From Labrenzia sp. DG1229 (GTDB taxonomy: Bacteria; Pseudomonadota; Alphaproteobacteria; Rhizobiales; Stappiaceae), in NCBI RefSeq assembly GCF_000521215.1, contig NZ_KI928931.1, forward strand, positions 88,134 to 152,133: 64,000 bases of DNA, given 5' to 3'. This document shows positions 8,850-18,020 of the stretch, piece by piece (positions within the stretch are counted from its first letter, which is position 1; each line of letters starts with the position of its first letter). Made by a program: the position numbers and the translations under genes. Under the pieces are notes generated by a model. That model was not told the DNA's origin. It searched no databases and worked only from the letters and a program-made list of their open reading frames with translations.

Positions 8850-10484
8850 TCAATCGCGTTTGAACTCAGGCTTCTCCACGGGAGCGTCTTCGACGGTGTC
8901 ATACTCGCCGATCTCATCGAGCTCCTCTTCCGCAAGATAGCGGTCGAACTTGCCCTTTGGCAGACTGAGACGGTTTGCCAGGAAATAGACACCTGTAGCA
9001 AGGACAGCCACGGCAAGAATATCCGGCCCGAGCGGGATAATGTCGGACCCGCCGCCAAAGGATCCGAGGTAGGACAGAAGAACGAGACCGGCAAGATAGG
9101 GCGCAAGCCACATCGCCTCGCGCCAGTCGAGGCTGTCGAAGCCGCCCTGTGAATTCCTCACCACCAGGAGCACAAGCCCGACCAGGAGACAAATCCCGAG
9201 GTGGATCATCGTGTCCCAGCCACTCCAGTAGATGATCAGACTGGCGACGACGAATGCAAGACAGCCGGTCACTGGAGCTGCAGGTAATACAAAGGCTCTT
9301 GGCGTGTCCGGCAGCAGGCGCCGGAATGCGAGAACCGCGATGGGGCCGACAACAAAAGACAACACGATGGACGACGTGTTCAGCGCAAGCACTTCCTTGA
9401 AGGGCAGCAGCACAAAGAAAATGGCGGCGACAACGAAGTTCACGAAAAGAGCAAACAGGGGTACGCCACGTTCAGACAGCGTTTCCATGAATTTCGGGAA
9501 GAGGCCGTTTTGTGCCATCGCCAGTCCGAGGCGGGCATTGGAGCCGACGGAGACCAGGCCAGAAGCAAAACTGGATATTCGGGCGCTGGTGTCCAGGATG
9601 CTGACGATCCAGAGCGCGCCGACCGCGGTCGCAAGCGAGGCCATCGGGCCGAGATCACCGGAAAAATGAAGTTCCGGCCAGCCTTTTTCCAGATCGGAAT
9701 GATCCAGGGCACCCAAGAAGGCCAGTTGCAGCCCCCCGTAGATGACCAGGCTGATAACAAGGCTCAGAACAAGGGCGAGCGGCACATTGACTTTCGGATT
9801 GCGGGCTTCACCGGCCATGTCGATAACGTGCCTGAAGCCGATAAGGGCGAATATCACGCCTCCGGTGGAAATGGCCGACAATATGCCTTTTAAGCCCTCC
9901 GGTGCGAAACCGCCGTAGTCGCTGAAATTGGCGTAGCGGAATTCGGATGTGAGGATAACGGCAGCAAGCAGCGCCGGAACGACGATTTTCACCCACGTCA
10001 GTGCCGTGTTGATGCGCGCAAAGAATTTTACGCCGAATGCATTCACCACCGTGAACACCAGTAGCAGCAAGCAGGCGACCGCCAGACCGCCGGCGGACAT
10101 CTTGCCGTCCGGCAAGTAGAGCCAGGGAGCGAGGGTCTTTGAATATCGCAGAACCGCTTCGACTTCGATGGTTGCGGTGGTGTTGTAACCGATCCAGGCC
10201 GTCCAGCCCATTGTCATTGAGACTACCGAACCGTGCGAGAAATGCGGCACGCGCCCGATACCTCCCGCAACCGGCAGGATCGCCGCTATTTCAGCGAAGG
10301 TTGCTGCGAGAAGCAGCATGGCAAAGCCGCCGATCACCCATGCAATCAGGGCTGAGGGACCTGCCGCCTGGGCCGCGAGAAGGGGGGCGAACAGCCAACC
10401 GGAGCCGAGAATGCCGCTAATGGCGACAAAGGTCAGACTCAGCAATCCGATACTGCGATGCATATGTGCCAATGTGTCCCCCAC
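8850..10484 (-). CDS. APC family amino acid permease
   Basis: This 544-residue membrane protein begins with the APC hallmark GLLSLTFVAISGILGSGWLF in helix 1, where unwound Gly residues bind the substrate amino group. Some 12-14 hydrophobic helices follow, then a charged cytoplasmic tail (GKFDRYLAEEELDEIGEYD...). It should import an amino acid or amine with a proton or sodium ion. GTG at 10484 follows GGAACAGG; ATG at 10463 (MHRSIG) is an alternative start seven codons in. No partner gene is adjacent, so the substrate remains unknown. Confidence 0.9.
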   Translation of the reverse strand: MGDTLAHMHRSIGLLSLTFVAISGILGSGWLFAPLLAAQAAGPSALIAWVIGGFAMLLLAATFAEIAAILPVAGGIGRVPHFSHGSVVSMTMGWTAWIGYNTTATIEVEAVLRYSKTLAPWLYLPDGKMSAGGLAVACLLLLVFTVVNAFGVKFFARINTALTWVKIVVPALLAAVILTSEFRYANFSDYGGFAPEGLKGILSAISTGGVIFALIGFRHVIDMAGEARNPKVNVPLALVLSLVISLVIYGGLQLAFLGALDHSDLEKGWPELHFSGDLGPMASLATAVGALWIVSILDTSARISSFASGLVSVGSNARLGLAMAQNGLFPKFMETLSERGVPLFALFVNFVVAAIFFVLLPFKEVLALNTSSIVLSFVVGPIAVLAFRRLLPDTPRAFVLPAAPVTGCLAFVVASLIIYWSGWDTMIHLGICLLVGLVLLVVRNSQGGFDSLDWREAMWLAPYLAGLVLLSYLGSFGGGSDIIPLGPDILAVAVLATGVYFLANRLSLPKGKFDRYLAEEELDEIGEYDTVEDAPVEKPEFKRD

Positions 10485-10641
10485 AACCTGTTCCCGAGCA
10501 TCAGGCCAAACCTTAGCCGAGGGAAGGTCTTTACGGGAAGACGGGATTTGGCTTTGTGAAAGGGAAGTTCACTGGATCAGCAATGGATGATAGTACAAAC
10601 ACCGGTTTAAGGCGGCCAGTGTGAAACGGCATCGCCGGGTC

Positions 10642-11562
10642 TTACGTCGCCAGTACAAGTGCTGCCTTGTCTGTTTTCGATGGATCCAGCTTTTCGCGCC
10701 GAACGGTCGTTGAAAACACATTCCGTATGTCGCGCTTGAATACTTCGAATTTGTTGTAACCCAGTTTTTCAAGAAAGGAGATCAATTCAATCCCCTTTCT
10801 GTCGCTGAGTATTTCACAGAGCAAGGGTATCCTGAATTCGGAAAGGGTCGACGCGCCGCCTTTGATGACGCTCGTCTCGTGGCCCTCGACATCAATCTTG
10901 ATCAACCTGATGTTCCTGGCATTGATATCGCGGGATTTCACGAAGGAATCCAGCGTTGTGCATTCTATGTCGGTTCGGTCAACCGCGATGTCATGGTGCT
11001 GCGCATCGAGTGTTGCCCAACCCAGGTTCCCGTTTTGCGGGACAAAGATCGGAACCTGTCCTTCTTCGTTCGAGAGCGCCTTGTTTATTGCCTTGATGTT
11101 TCTCGCGCCTGTCAGAACACAATTCGCTTTCAGTATTTCGTAGGTGACGGGGTTCGGTTCAAACGAGTAGACCTGCGCGAAATAGTCCCGAAGCAAAATG
11201 GAATACACGCCGATGTTGCCACCAACGTCGAGAAAAATTGCGTTCGTGTCGGGAGGGGATTCGTCAAGATAATCGAGGACACCATCCAACTGCGTTTGTT
11301 CAAAACTTCCAGTGCTGAACAGACGCATTCCGATGACGTCGTTGATTGGAACACATATGTGCGTGAAGCCGTTTTTTCGCAATGCACGGTTCCGCATGGC
11401 TTCGGCTATCGAATAAAGGCCGCGATCAATCAGAAGGCTGGATAAATTTCTCTTGCGCAACATTTTCGCCCGGCGTCGTTCTCGAAGTATCGAGGTGTCA
11501 AGCGCGCGAGCTTGTCTGAACAGGCTTTCAAAACATATAAACTGAAAGAATAATTCCGGCAC
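10642..11562 (-). CDS. FkbM family methyltransferase
   Basis: This 306-residue protein has an N-terminal helical region and a C-terminal SAM-dependent methyltransferase fold. Motif I is IFLDVGGNIGVYS (about 110-121), then SFEPNP (about 133-138) and KIDVEGHETSVIKGG, the FkbM family signature. FkbM enzymes O-methylate natural products or glycans. No polyketide or sugar genes are adjacent, so the acceptor is unknown. GTG at 11562 is the longest start; ATG at 11463 (MLRKRNLSS, after GGGCGAAA) is a serious alternative because the first 33 residues have no evident domain. Codon use appears more AT-rich than in its neighbours. Confidence 0.85.
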   Translation of the reverse strand: MPELFFQFICFESLFRQARALDTSILRERRRAKMLRKRNLSSLLIDRGLYSIAEAMRNRALRKNGFTHICVPINDVIGMRLFSTGSFEQTQLDGVLDYLDESPPDTNAIFLDVGGNIGVYSILLRDYFAQVYSFEPNPVTYEILKANCVLTGARNIKAINKALSNEEGQVPIFVPQNGNLGWATLDAQHHDIAVDRTDIECTTLDSFVKSRDINARNIRLIKIDVEGHETSVIKGGASTLSEFRIPLLCEILSDRKGIELISFLEKLGYNKFEVFKRDIRNVFSTTVRREKLDPSKTDKAALVLAT

Positions 11563-11618
11563 CTGCCTGAAATGGTCACCAAAGTCTTAACTCTGTCTGT
11601 TGAGACAATTGTCGTTCG

Positions 11619-12287
11619 TCACGATGCGGCAGCGCTGCGGATGGCCGAAATGTTGGATGCGTAGCTTTCGACGGTGCTGCCCTTGAAGATGGCGGAGCCA
11701 GCCACAAGCACGTTGGCACCGGCGGCAGTGACCAGCGGTGCCGTTTCCGGTGTTACACCACCATCGATCTCGAGGTCGATCGGACGATCTCCGATCATGT
11801 CCCGGATACGGCGGGTCTTTTCGATCTGCGAATGAATGAATTTCTGGCCTCCGAAGCCTGGATTGACCGTCATCACAAGGATCAGGTCCAGGCGGTCCAT
11901 TACGTATTCCAGAACAGTTTCCGGGGTCGAGGGATTGAGCGACACGCCGGCCTTCTTTCCCAGGTCGCGAATGGCCTGCAATGTCCGGTCCAGATGAGTT
12001 GTGGCTTCCGCGTGGATTGTGATGATGTCTGATCCGGCTTTGGCAAAAGCCTCCAGGTAAGGATCGACGGGCTCGATCATCAGGTGTGTGTCGAAAACAC
12101 GGTCGGTGTGAGGGCGGAGCTTCGAAATGACGTCTGCACCGAATGTGATGTTCGGGACAAAGTGACCATCCATAACGTCGAGGTGAATCCAGTCGGCACC
12201 AGCATCAATGACATCGCGAACTTCCTGGCCCAGTTTGGAAAAGTCCGAGGCGAGGATGGAAGGGGCGATTTTGATGTCGCGCGGCAT
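11619..12287 (-). CDS. rpe: Ribulose-phosphate 3-epimerase
   Basis: This 222-residue TIM barrel interconverts ribulose 5-phosphate and xylulose 5-phosphate in the pentose phosphate or Calvin pathway. Signatures are clear: APSILASDF near the N-terminus, the metal site [14 protein letters not shown] (H35, D37), THLMI (H68) and the second catalytic Asp in LEIDGGV, with the phosphate-binding GSAIF at the end. GGGAGCC precedes the ATG at 12287. Confidence 0.96.
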   Translation of the reverse strand: MPRDIKIAPSILASDFSKLGQEVRDVIDAGADWIHLDVMDGHFVPNITFGADVISKLRPHTDRVFDTHLMIEPVDPYLEAFAKAGSDIITIHAEATTHLDRTLQAIRDLGKKAGVSLNPSTPETVLEYVMDRLDLILVMTVNPGFGGQKFIHSQIEKTRRIRDMIGDRPIDLEIDGGVTPETAPLVTAAGANVLVAGSAIFKGSTVESYASNISAIRSAAAS

Positions 12288-12538
12288 GAGAGGCTCCCGA
12301 ATATGTGCTGCCGGAGTGCCTGAGAAACCGCACCGGCCAAGTTGCCTGCGCGGCTAACATGGCCGGGCGACAGATTCAATTGTTTTCCGGCGCTGAACGG
12401 AAGGTGGCGACTAGTCAATTGCGTTGTCCCTGGATTTGAAGACAACCTTGACCAATGTGCCATTCAGGCCCTGGCCATCGGGTGACTTGCTTGGAGACGT
12501 ATATGCGATCGGAATTGCGCGCAGGAACCGGAGCGTTT

Positions 12539-13309
12539 TCACAGTCGTCCTGTGATTGCCAGATATCTCCGGTCCGGGCCTTCAAAGCCAAGGCTTTCCA
12601 TCTGTATCAAGATGGCGAACACCGGGGGGGCCTGCTCAGGATAGTAGGTGAAAAAACGCTCGATCCGGTAGGCAAAGGGGCAGCGGCGGCTGTCGGGTAC
12701 GGAAGTATCGTCGTTCAGAGTTCGAGTAACGCCGTTATTCACCATAGTCAGCCGGAATCCCTTTGTGTTGACGTCATAGCCGGCACATTCGGAGTTCTTC
12801 AACGGGTATTCGGTTAGCGTGAGTTCGATCGAGGTTTCACCGGAAACGAGCGGAAGCCTGGGCGCGACAACCATCTTGTAAGGGTTGGAGGTCAACTCGG
12901 TCGGTGGATTGAAAGCGACGGTTTTTCCCTTGCCGAAAATACCCTTGTCCTGCAGCAACGACCTGGCGGCCTCCTGGTTGCGATCCCGTGTTTCATTCAG
13001 AACCTGATTTTCGTCGTAACCGTTTGCCTCGTCCACCTCGTCAAGGCGGCGAAAGGGGGAAGGCTTGACCCAGGTGTCGCCGATAACGTCCAGGACAAAG
13101 ATCTCAGAATAAGGGAAACCGGATCCATCCTGTGTTCCGTATTGCTCGAAGGCAAAAAAATCGCCGTGACTGGAAAACCCGAAGATCTCTGCCTCGGCGG
13201 TGTCTCCCGCATCGGCCGGATTGGCAAGCGAGCCAGCTAGAAACACAGCGGGAAGCAGGCCCGGGATCGACCTGATGGCATTTCTTGCAAGCAAAAACAG
13301 TAGTGGCAT
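12539..13309 (-). CDS. DUF2259 predicted secreted protein
   Basis: This 256-residue protein has a signal peptide (a hydrophobic run to about ANPADAG) followed by the DUF2259 pattern FSSHGDFFAFEQYGTQDGSGFPYS, which resembles a beta-propeller-like strand repeat, and then mixed beta sequence with a conserved late Cys pair (SECAGY, RRCPF). It should be periplasmic. Function is unknown for the family. The ATG at 13309 was chosen because AAGGAG lies eight bases before it; GTG six codons upstream is the longer alternative. It is on the same strand as the BASS-type transporter upstream and rpe downstream. Confidence 0.82.
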   Translation of the reverse strand: MPLLFLLARNAIRSIPGLLPAVFLAGSLANPADAGDTAEAEIFGFSSHGDFFAFEQYGTQDGSGFPYSEIFVLDVIGDTWVKPSPFRRLDEVDEANGYDENQVLNETRDRNQEAARSLLQDKGIFGKGKTVAFNPPTELTSNPYKMVVAPRLPLVSGETSIELTLTEYPLKNSECAGYDVNTKGFRLTMVNNGVTRTLNDDTSVPDSRRCPFAYRIERFFTYYPEQAPPVFAILIQMESLGFEGPDRRYLAITGRL

Positions 13310-13367
13310 TGCGTTCTCCTTCGGCACCGACCTGTTCGCCGAGACTAAAACACAACTAACGGCGAAT

Positions 13368-14342
13368 TCAGGTCTGTGATGTCACAGAATTCACGTTCAG
13401 GCGGCAGTACACCCGGACAAAAGGTTTGAGGATCATCGGCAGCAGGTAAATCGGGAATTGTCCGACGGCGAACCAAAGCCAGGTGAATTCCGGCAGTGTG
13501 CCGCCAAAGGCGGCTACCATCAGGCCCATGTTGCGCGTGCCGCATGTATGGGCAATCGCATAGGCATCTTCCCGGGTTGCCGGTGCGAACAGGACAAGGG
13601 AAAGCCCTATCTGAACAAGCGCAAGACAGAAGGTGAGTGCGGTGATGGCCAGCGTGTAGAGCGGCTTGGAGGCAAAACTCGCAGCAACACCGTCCATGGC
13701 GGCAATTGCGAAAAAGAGCAGGAGAAGTACATTCAATCCACCGATGTGATGCGCACCGCGCAGCAGGCGGTCCTTTCCAACAAGTTTTCTCACTATCGCC
13801 GAAACAATGAACGCGCCGGCAAGCAACAGTGACAGCTGCACAGCAAGGCTTGCGACACTCAGGGGAAGGGCCTGGCCGAGCATCAGGCTTCCGATAAAGG
13901 GGGCGGTGAGCGGCGTGACTATCACGGCGGCGACCGAAACCGCCAGGCTCAGCGTCCCGTCGAGGCCGAGCAGGTAAATGAAGGCTGGGGCGGCCATCAC
14001 CGGGGGCGCTGCGGTCGAGATGTAAAGGGCCAGGGCAACGTCAGGGCCAAGAGCCGACAGGCCAGTATATCTTATCAGGAAATACGTCAGGAGAGGCGCT
14101 CCGAGCATCATCCACAACAGAGCGGCGATCAGGATCGTGGGCCGTTTCAATCGACTCCTGATGGCGACCTGGTCGACGCGCAGGAACGCGAGCGTCAGGA
14201 GCAGGAATACGGCAACTGCCAGATAAGGTCGCAGATAGGCCGACAACGCTGGAAGGGCCATGCCGACAAAGACAGTCACGGCAAGGGCAGCGGTTCCGTG
14301 ACGGCCAGTGAATGCCAAACCTGCCCCTAGCAGTCGAATCAT
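13368..14342 (-). CDS. BASS/SBF-like sodium-dependent transporter
   Basis: This 324-residue membrane protein has about ten hydrophobic helices in two inverted halves, with the TCGTRNMGLMVAAFGG segment resembling the crossover region of the bile acid:sodium symporter superfamily. Substrates of bacterial members include organic anions and pantoate-like acids; none can be assigned here. It is divergent from the FAD-dependent oxidoreductase at 14411 across a 68-base gap. The two might share regulation, but that is inference. Confidence 0.75.
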   Translation of the reverse strand: MIRLLGAGLAFTGRHGTAALAVTVFVGMALPALSAYLRPYLAVAVFLLLTLAFLRVDQVAIRSRLKRPTILIAALLWMMLGAPLLTYFLIRYTGLSALGPDVALALYISTAAPPVMAAPAFIYLLGLDGTLSLAVSVAAVIVTPLTAPFIGSLMLGQALPLSVASLAVQLSLLLAGAFIVSAIVRKLVGKDRLLRGAHHIGGLNVLLLLFFAIAAMDGVAASFASKPLYTLAITALTFCLALVQIGLSLVLFAPATREDAYAIAHTCGTRNMGLMVAAFGGTLPEFTWLWFAVGQFPIYLLPMILKPFVRVYCRLNVNSVTSQT

Positions 14343-14410
14343 CTAGTGTTACTCCTGAAACTGCGAGGTGAGGCAGGTGCCTTGCGCTATTTATAGGAAC
14401 CGGGACGCTG

Positions 14411-15721
14411 ATGCCAGACACATTGGCCGCCCGACAAGTCGCTGGCATGGGCATGACAAGACAGGCAGGTCAACTCAGATCGTTCGACGTTCTGGTTCTG
14501 GGTGCCGGAATAGTCGGGGTATCGACGGCAATTCATTTGCGCCGGCTGGGTCTTGATGTCGCTCTGATCGACCGGAAGCATCCCGGCGTGGAAGCGTCGT
14601 TCGGGAATGCAGGGATCGTCCAGTGCAATGGATTTGTCCCGCATGCGATCCCGTCTCGCCCCTCGCAGCTGATCGGAATAATGCTTGGGCAATCGAGTGC
14701 CGTTTCCTATGATTTTTCCACGCTCGTCAGACTGTTTCCCTGGCTGCGCCAGTACCACGCCGCAAGCAGTGGCCGCGGTATCGAAACCTATTCGAGAGCG
14801 ATTGCTCCGCTGAGAGCACTTGCCGCGCAGGATCATCTTGACCTTGCCGCCTCGACGCTGGCGGACAGATACTACCGCAAGGGTGGCTGGCTGCATCTTT
14901 ACAGAGGCGAAGGCTCCTTTCGTCAAAGCGAGATAGAACGCCACTATGCGCGCGTGTTCGGGGTTGCTTACGAGGAACTTTCAACAGAAGAGACCAATGT
15001 GCTCGAGCCGGGCCTGAACAACATGATATTCAAGGCTGTCCACTGGACCGAGAGCTGCTCCGTTTCCAATCCGGGAGCGGTTGTCGACGCGTTCTGGCGC
15101 GGGTTTGTTCAGGACGGCGGGCATTCCATACGCGGCGACGCACGAAAACTGGAAAAGGGGCGAGGAGACTGGAGCCTGGACAGCGAGCGCGGAACCATCA
15201 CTGCGCCCAATGTCGTTGTTGCGCTGGGCGCCTGGTCGTCGGATCTGCTTGCGGAGCTGGGAGAAAATTATCCGCTCGTCTCGAAGCGCGGTTACCACAT
15301 GCATTTTCAGCCCCGAACCGGAGCCTCACTTTCCAGACCCGTTGTCGATGTCGAAAATGGATTCGCCCTGACACCGACCGACAACGGCATTCGACTGACC
15401 ACCGGCGTCGAACTGGTTGAACGCGATGCGCCGCCAAATCCGAATATTATCAAACTGACGAAACGGCGTGCATCTGAATTGTTTCCGCTTGGACAAGCGC
15501 TTCAAGACCAGCCCTGGCTGGGATCCCGTCCTTGTCTACCTGACTCGCTTCCCGTCTGCGGCCAGTCGGCGAAAACGTCCGGCCTCTGGCTGAACTTCGG
15601 TCATGGCCACGACGGTTTCACACTCGGCCCCGTAACCGGGCGGCTTCTGGCGGAGCAGATTGCCGGCAAGGAAGGTGTGCAGGACTTGACGGCGTTTTCG
15701 CCGGCGCGGTTTCCGATCTGA
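14411..15721 (+). CDS. FAD-dependent oxidoreductase, DadA/D-amino acid dehydrogenase-like
   Basis: This 436-residue DAO-family flavoprotein has a Rossmann FAD-binding site FDVLVLGAGIVGVSTAIHL at about residues 25-43 and the DadA-like loop EASFGNAGIVQ at about 61-71. A second FAD segment (GLWLNFGHGHDGFTLGP) is near the C-terminus. Such enzymes oxidise D-amino acids or N-methyl amino acids and pass electrons to quinones at the inner membrane. GGGACGCTG precedes the ATG; later Met codons (14447, 14453) are possible starts. There is no alr or dadX neighbour, so the substrate is open. Confidence 0.88.
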   Translation: MPDTLAARQVAGMGMTRQAGQLRSFDVLVLGAGIVGVSTAIHLRRLGLDVALIDRKHPGVEASFGNAGIVQCNGFVPHAIPSRPSQLIGIMLGQSSAVSYDFSTLVRLFPWLRQYHAASSGRGIETYSRAIAPLRALAAQDHLDLAASTLADRYYRKGGWLHLYRGEGSFRQSEIERHYARVFGVAYEELSTEETNVLEPGLNNMIFKAVHWTESCSVSNPGAVVDAFWRGFVQDGGHSIRGDARKLEKGRGDWSLDSERGTITAPNVVVALGAWSSDLLAELGENYPLVSKRGYHMHFQPRTGASLSRPVVDVENGFALTPTDNGIRLTTGVELVERDAPPNPNIIKLTKRRASELFPLGQALQDQPWLGSRPCLPDSLPVCGQSAKTSGLWLNFGHGHDGFTLGPVTGRLLAEQIAGKEGVQDLTAFSPARFPI

Positions 15722-15733
15722 GCCTCAACGGGT

Positions 15734-15767
15734 CGCATAAACCCGCCATGCCCCCCCGGTTTATGCG
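15734..15767. repeat. Ten-base inverted repeat after the FAD oxidoreductase gene
   Basis: CGCATAAACC (15734-15743) and GGTTTATGCG (15758-15767) are perfect inverted copies around a C-rich 14-base loop. A further GCATAAAC follows at 15767 and GTTTATAA at about 15791. The first hairpin is placed like a terminator; the extra half-copies suggest it could also be a protein-binding array upstream of the PepSY gene. Confidence 0.5.
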
Positions 15768-15903
15768 CATAAACTTTGGTTCATTCAGGGGTTTATAAGC
15801 CTTAGGCCAATGGCGAAAACAACATTCCCGGATCCAAATCGGGTCAAGCCGGTGAGTTGTTTACCGGTGATCTGACCTCCAATCAGGACAAGGAATGTAC
15901 ACG

Positions 15904-16209
15904 ATGAAAAAGACCTTCACCTCTTCAGCTCTCACGATTTTTTCTGTCTCGGGCCTGCTCGCCAGCATGGGTGTTGCCGCGGCTGCCGTTTCTCTCGGTG
16001 ACAATCTCGGCACGACGGAAGATGAAGTTCGCTCGGCTCTGACAAGCCAGGGTTACGCCGTTGAGGAAGTCGAAACGGAAGACGGCAAACTGGAGGCTGA
16101 AGTCACTCTGGATGGCCAGGAGATGGAAGTTGTTGTCGACGCCAGTTCCGGCTTGGTTCTGGAAGTGGAACTTGAGGATGACGAAGACGGCGACAAAGAC
16201 GACGACTGA
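15904..16209 (+). CDS. Secreted PepSY-domain protein, very acidic C-terminus
   Basis: This 101-residue protein has a signal peptide (MKKTFTSSALTIFSVSG... cut near AAA-AV) and one PepSY-like domain with the pattern TEDEVRSALTSQGYAVEEVETEDGKLEAEV, then EVVVDASSGLVLEVE and a terminal run of Asp/Glu/Lys. PepSY domains often inhibit or modulate peptidases, or act as sensor ectodomains. The ATG at 15904 fits the AAGGA spaced nine bases upstream; the ATG at 15895 abuts it. It is the first gene of a cassette with a membrane LuxR regulator and a second PepSY protein. Confidence 0.85.
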   Translation: MKKTFTSSALTIFSVSGLLASMGVAAAAVSLGDNLGTTEDEVRSALTSQGYAVEEVETEDGKLEAEVTLDGQEMEVVVDASSGLVLEVELEDDEDGDKDDD

Positions 16210-16354
16210 TCTCTGACTAGCGTTCGCATCGGCCCCGACCGGACCAGCCTGGTTCCACCGGTCGGGGCACTTGCAAACCTGCACTCGAAGAAATTGGTAT
16301 AGTACTAACCGGTGAACAGGTTCTGTTCGGAAACAAAAGTGAAAGGGAATGTGC

Positions 16355-16918
16355 ATGCCATCCTTGGAACGTTTGAAAACCACTTGGCCATGGCTGCTCG
16401 TCGGCTTGCAGGCGGTTTGCGTCCTGTTCCTTGTGGGTGAAGAATTTGCCGATCTGTTCTGGGGGGAAACCCCAGGCACGGTGATCAATACCGACATTCT
16501 CGAAAATCTGGTTGTTTCGGTGTTGCTTGTCAGTCTTGTTGCGTCTGGCCTGGAAGTCAGAAGGGTGATGACCAGGCAAAAGCGCCTGGAAAACCAGGTA
16601 AAGGTGGCGTCAGGCGAATTTGCCGGCATGCTTGAAGAACATTTCGAGAAATGGGCGCTGACACCGTCCGAATGTGACGTTGCAATGCTGTGCCTCAAGG
16701 GTTTTTCCATCGCTGAAATTGCAGGTATTCGAAAGACTGCAGAAGGGACTGTGAAGGCGCAGTGCAACGCGATTTACCGGAAGGCAGGTGTGAGCGGGCG
16801 TCCGCAACTCCTCTCTCTTTTCCTGGACGAGCTTCTCTATGGAGCCGTTCTGGCCGATGGAGCAACGAACAACGGGCAAAGTGAACGCAGATCCCGGCTT
16901 CTTCAGGTTCAGGCCTGA
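16355..16918 (+). CDS. Membrane-anchored LuxR-type transcriptional regulator
   Basis: This 187-residue protein begins with two hydrophobic helices (about residues 10-30 and 45-65), then a short linker with coiled-coil character (RRVMTRQKRLENQVKVASGEF) and a C-terminal LuxR/GerE HTH (LTPSECDVAMLCLKGFSIAEIAG...RKTAEGTVKAQCNAIYRKAGV). The lack of a receiver or autoinducer domain and the membrane anchor suggest a one-component regulator that senses an envelope signal. The two genes encoding secreted PepSY proteins flank it directly and are natural candidates for partner or target. The start at 16355 suits AAAGGGA; 16349 is two codons longer. Confidence 0.88.
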   Translation: MPSLERLKTTWPWLLVGLQAVCVLFLVGEEFADLFWGETPGTVINTDILENLVVSVLLVSLVASGLEVRRVMTRQKRLENQVKVASGEFAGMLEEHFEKWALTPSECDVAMLCLKGFSIAEIAGIRKTAEGTVKAQCNAIYRKAGVSGRPQLLSLFLDELLYGAVLADGATNNGQSERRSRLLQVQA

Positions 16919-17047
16919 GACAGTCACGTCCGCCTGTTTGTGCCAAGCGCTCGCGATTGATGGAATATCTTTAATTTGCAAGTCTTCTTCAAATACCCAT
17001 TTCGCTTTGGGTAGCCGGCATTTGCCGTCACGATCCTGGAGTAGAAC

Positions 17048-17329
17048 ATGTCTCATTCAAAAACCTGTCGCGGTGTGCAAACCGGTCTTCTGGCGTCTTC
17101 CATCCTGATTGGAACCGGTGCTGTCGCGATCGCACAAATCCAGACCGGGGACACGGTCGGTACCTCGGTTTCGGAAATAGCGCAAAAGCTCGAGACCAGC
17201 GGCTACGACATTCGCGAGATCGAAGTGAAGAACAACCGCATCGACGTCGATGTTCTGCTGGATGGCAGCAAACTGGAAATCAAGGTCGATCCCCGATCCG
17301 GCGAAGTGATAAGGGTCGAAATCGACTAA
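17048..17329 (+). CDS. Secreted PepSY-domain protein, paralogue of the one at 15904
   Basis: This 93-residue protein has a signal peptide ending near AIAQ and a single PepSY-like domain: GTSVSEIAQKLETSGYDIREIEVKNNRIDVDV, then LDGSKLEIKVDPRSGEVIRVE. It aligns by eye along its whole length with the protein encoded at 15904 but lacks that protein's acidic tail. CTGGAG precedes the ATG. It lies after the membrane LuxR gene. Confidence 0.85.
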   Translation: MSHSKTCRGVQTGLLASSILIGTGAVAIAQIQTGDTVGTSVSEIAQKLETSGYDIREIEVKNNRIDVDVLLDGSKLEIKVDPRSGEVIRVEID

Positions 17330-17350
17330 GCGTGATTTCACGGGCATCGT

Positions 17351-17383
17351 CTCAACGGATGCGAATCGATGCCGCCCGTTGAG
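17351..17383. terminator. Hairpin between convergent PepSY and Lrp genes
   Basis: CTCAACGG (17351-17358) and CCGTTGAG (17376-17383) are perfect inverted 8-mers, with a nested GCATCG/CGATGC pair that would compete. Its position between two convergent genes suits a bidirectional terminator. No T-run is evident. Confidence 0.45.
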
Positions 17384-17394
17384 CTCGGATGACC

Positions 17395-17874
17395 CTAGTT
17401 TTCCCTGAGCGGCAGTGCAACGGTATCCTTGACCGTATTGACGACGATCCGCGACTGCACGTCCGATACCAGTGTGTTGTCCAGCAGCTTCAATCTCAGA
17501 AAATTGTCATAGGTCTTGATGTCGTCGGTCACGACCTTGATCAGATAGTCAACAGCTCCCGTGATCCGTTCGCAGGTCACGACTTCGGGCCAGTGATGCA
17601 CCAGCTTGTCGAAGGTTTCCATGTTGTCCCGGCTGGGAACCGCGAGCTTGACGAAGGAATAGGCGACAAAACCAAGGCCCACCGACTCCCGGTCGATAAT
17701 GGCCGTGATCTGTCGGATTATTCCTTGTTCCTTCAGCCGTTTGATCCTGCGCCAGCAAGGCGTCTGGCTCATTCCGGCTTCTTTTGCCACTTCCGCAATC
17801 GACAGCGATGCATCGCGCTGCAAGACTCGGAGAACACGTATGTCAGACGGGTCGAGAAGATATTTGTCGGTCAT
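17395..17874 (-). CDS. Lrp/AsnC family transcriptional regulator
   Basis: This 159-residue regulator has an N-terminal HTH (SDIRVLRVLQRDASLSIAEVAKEAGMSQTPCWRRIKRLKEQGII) and a C-terminal RAM ligand-binding domain (about residues 70-150, with the ITGAVDYLIKVVTDDIKTYDNF pattern). Family members bind amino acids and form octamers. It is divergent from the indolepyruvate ferredoxin oxidoreductase gene, which degrades aryl pyruvates made from aromatic amino acids, so control of that gene by an aromatic or branched amino acid is plausible. Confidence 0.94.
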   Translation of the reverse strand: MTDKYLLDPSDIRVLRVLQRDASLSIAEVAKEAGMSQTPCWRRIKRLKEQGIIRQITAIIDRESVGLGFVAYSFVKLAVPSRDNMETFDKLVHHWPEVVTCERITGAVDYLIKVVTDDIKTYDNFLRLKLLDNTLVSDVQSRIVVNTVKDTVALPLREN

Positions 17875-18020
17875 TGCCTATTTGGGGAAATTTTATGCGG
17901 TCTCTGGGTGATTACCCGTGACGATAGCACAGAATTTGCCCAAGAAAAGGATGATATTTATCTGACAGAGGCTGCAGCGGGGACGTGGCCGTCAGAATCG
18001 ACGTTTCAGGAGGACGCCGG

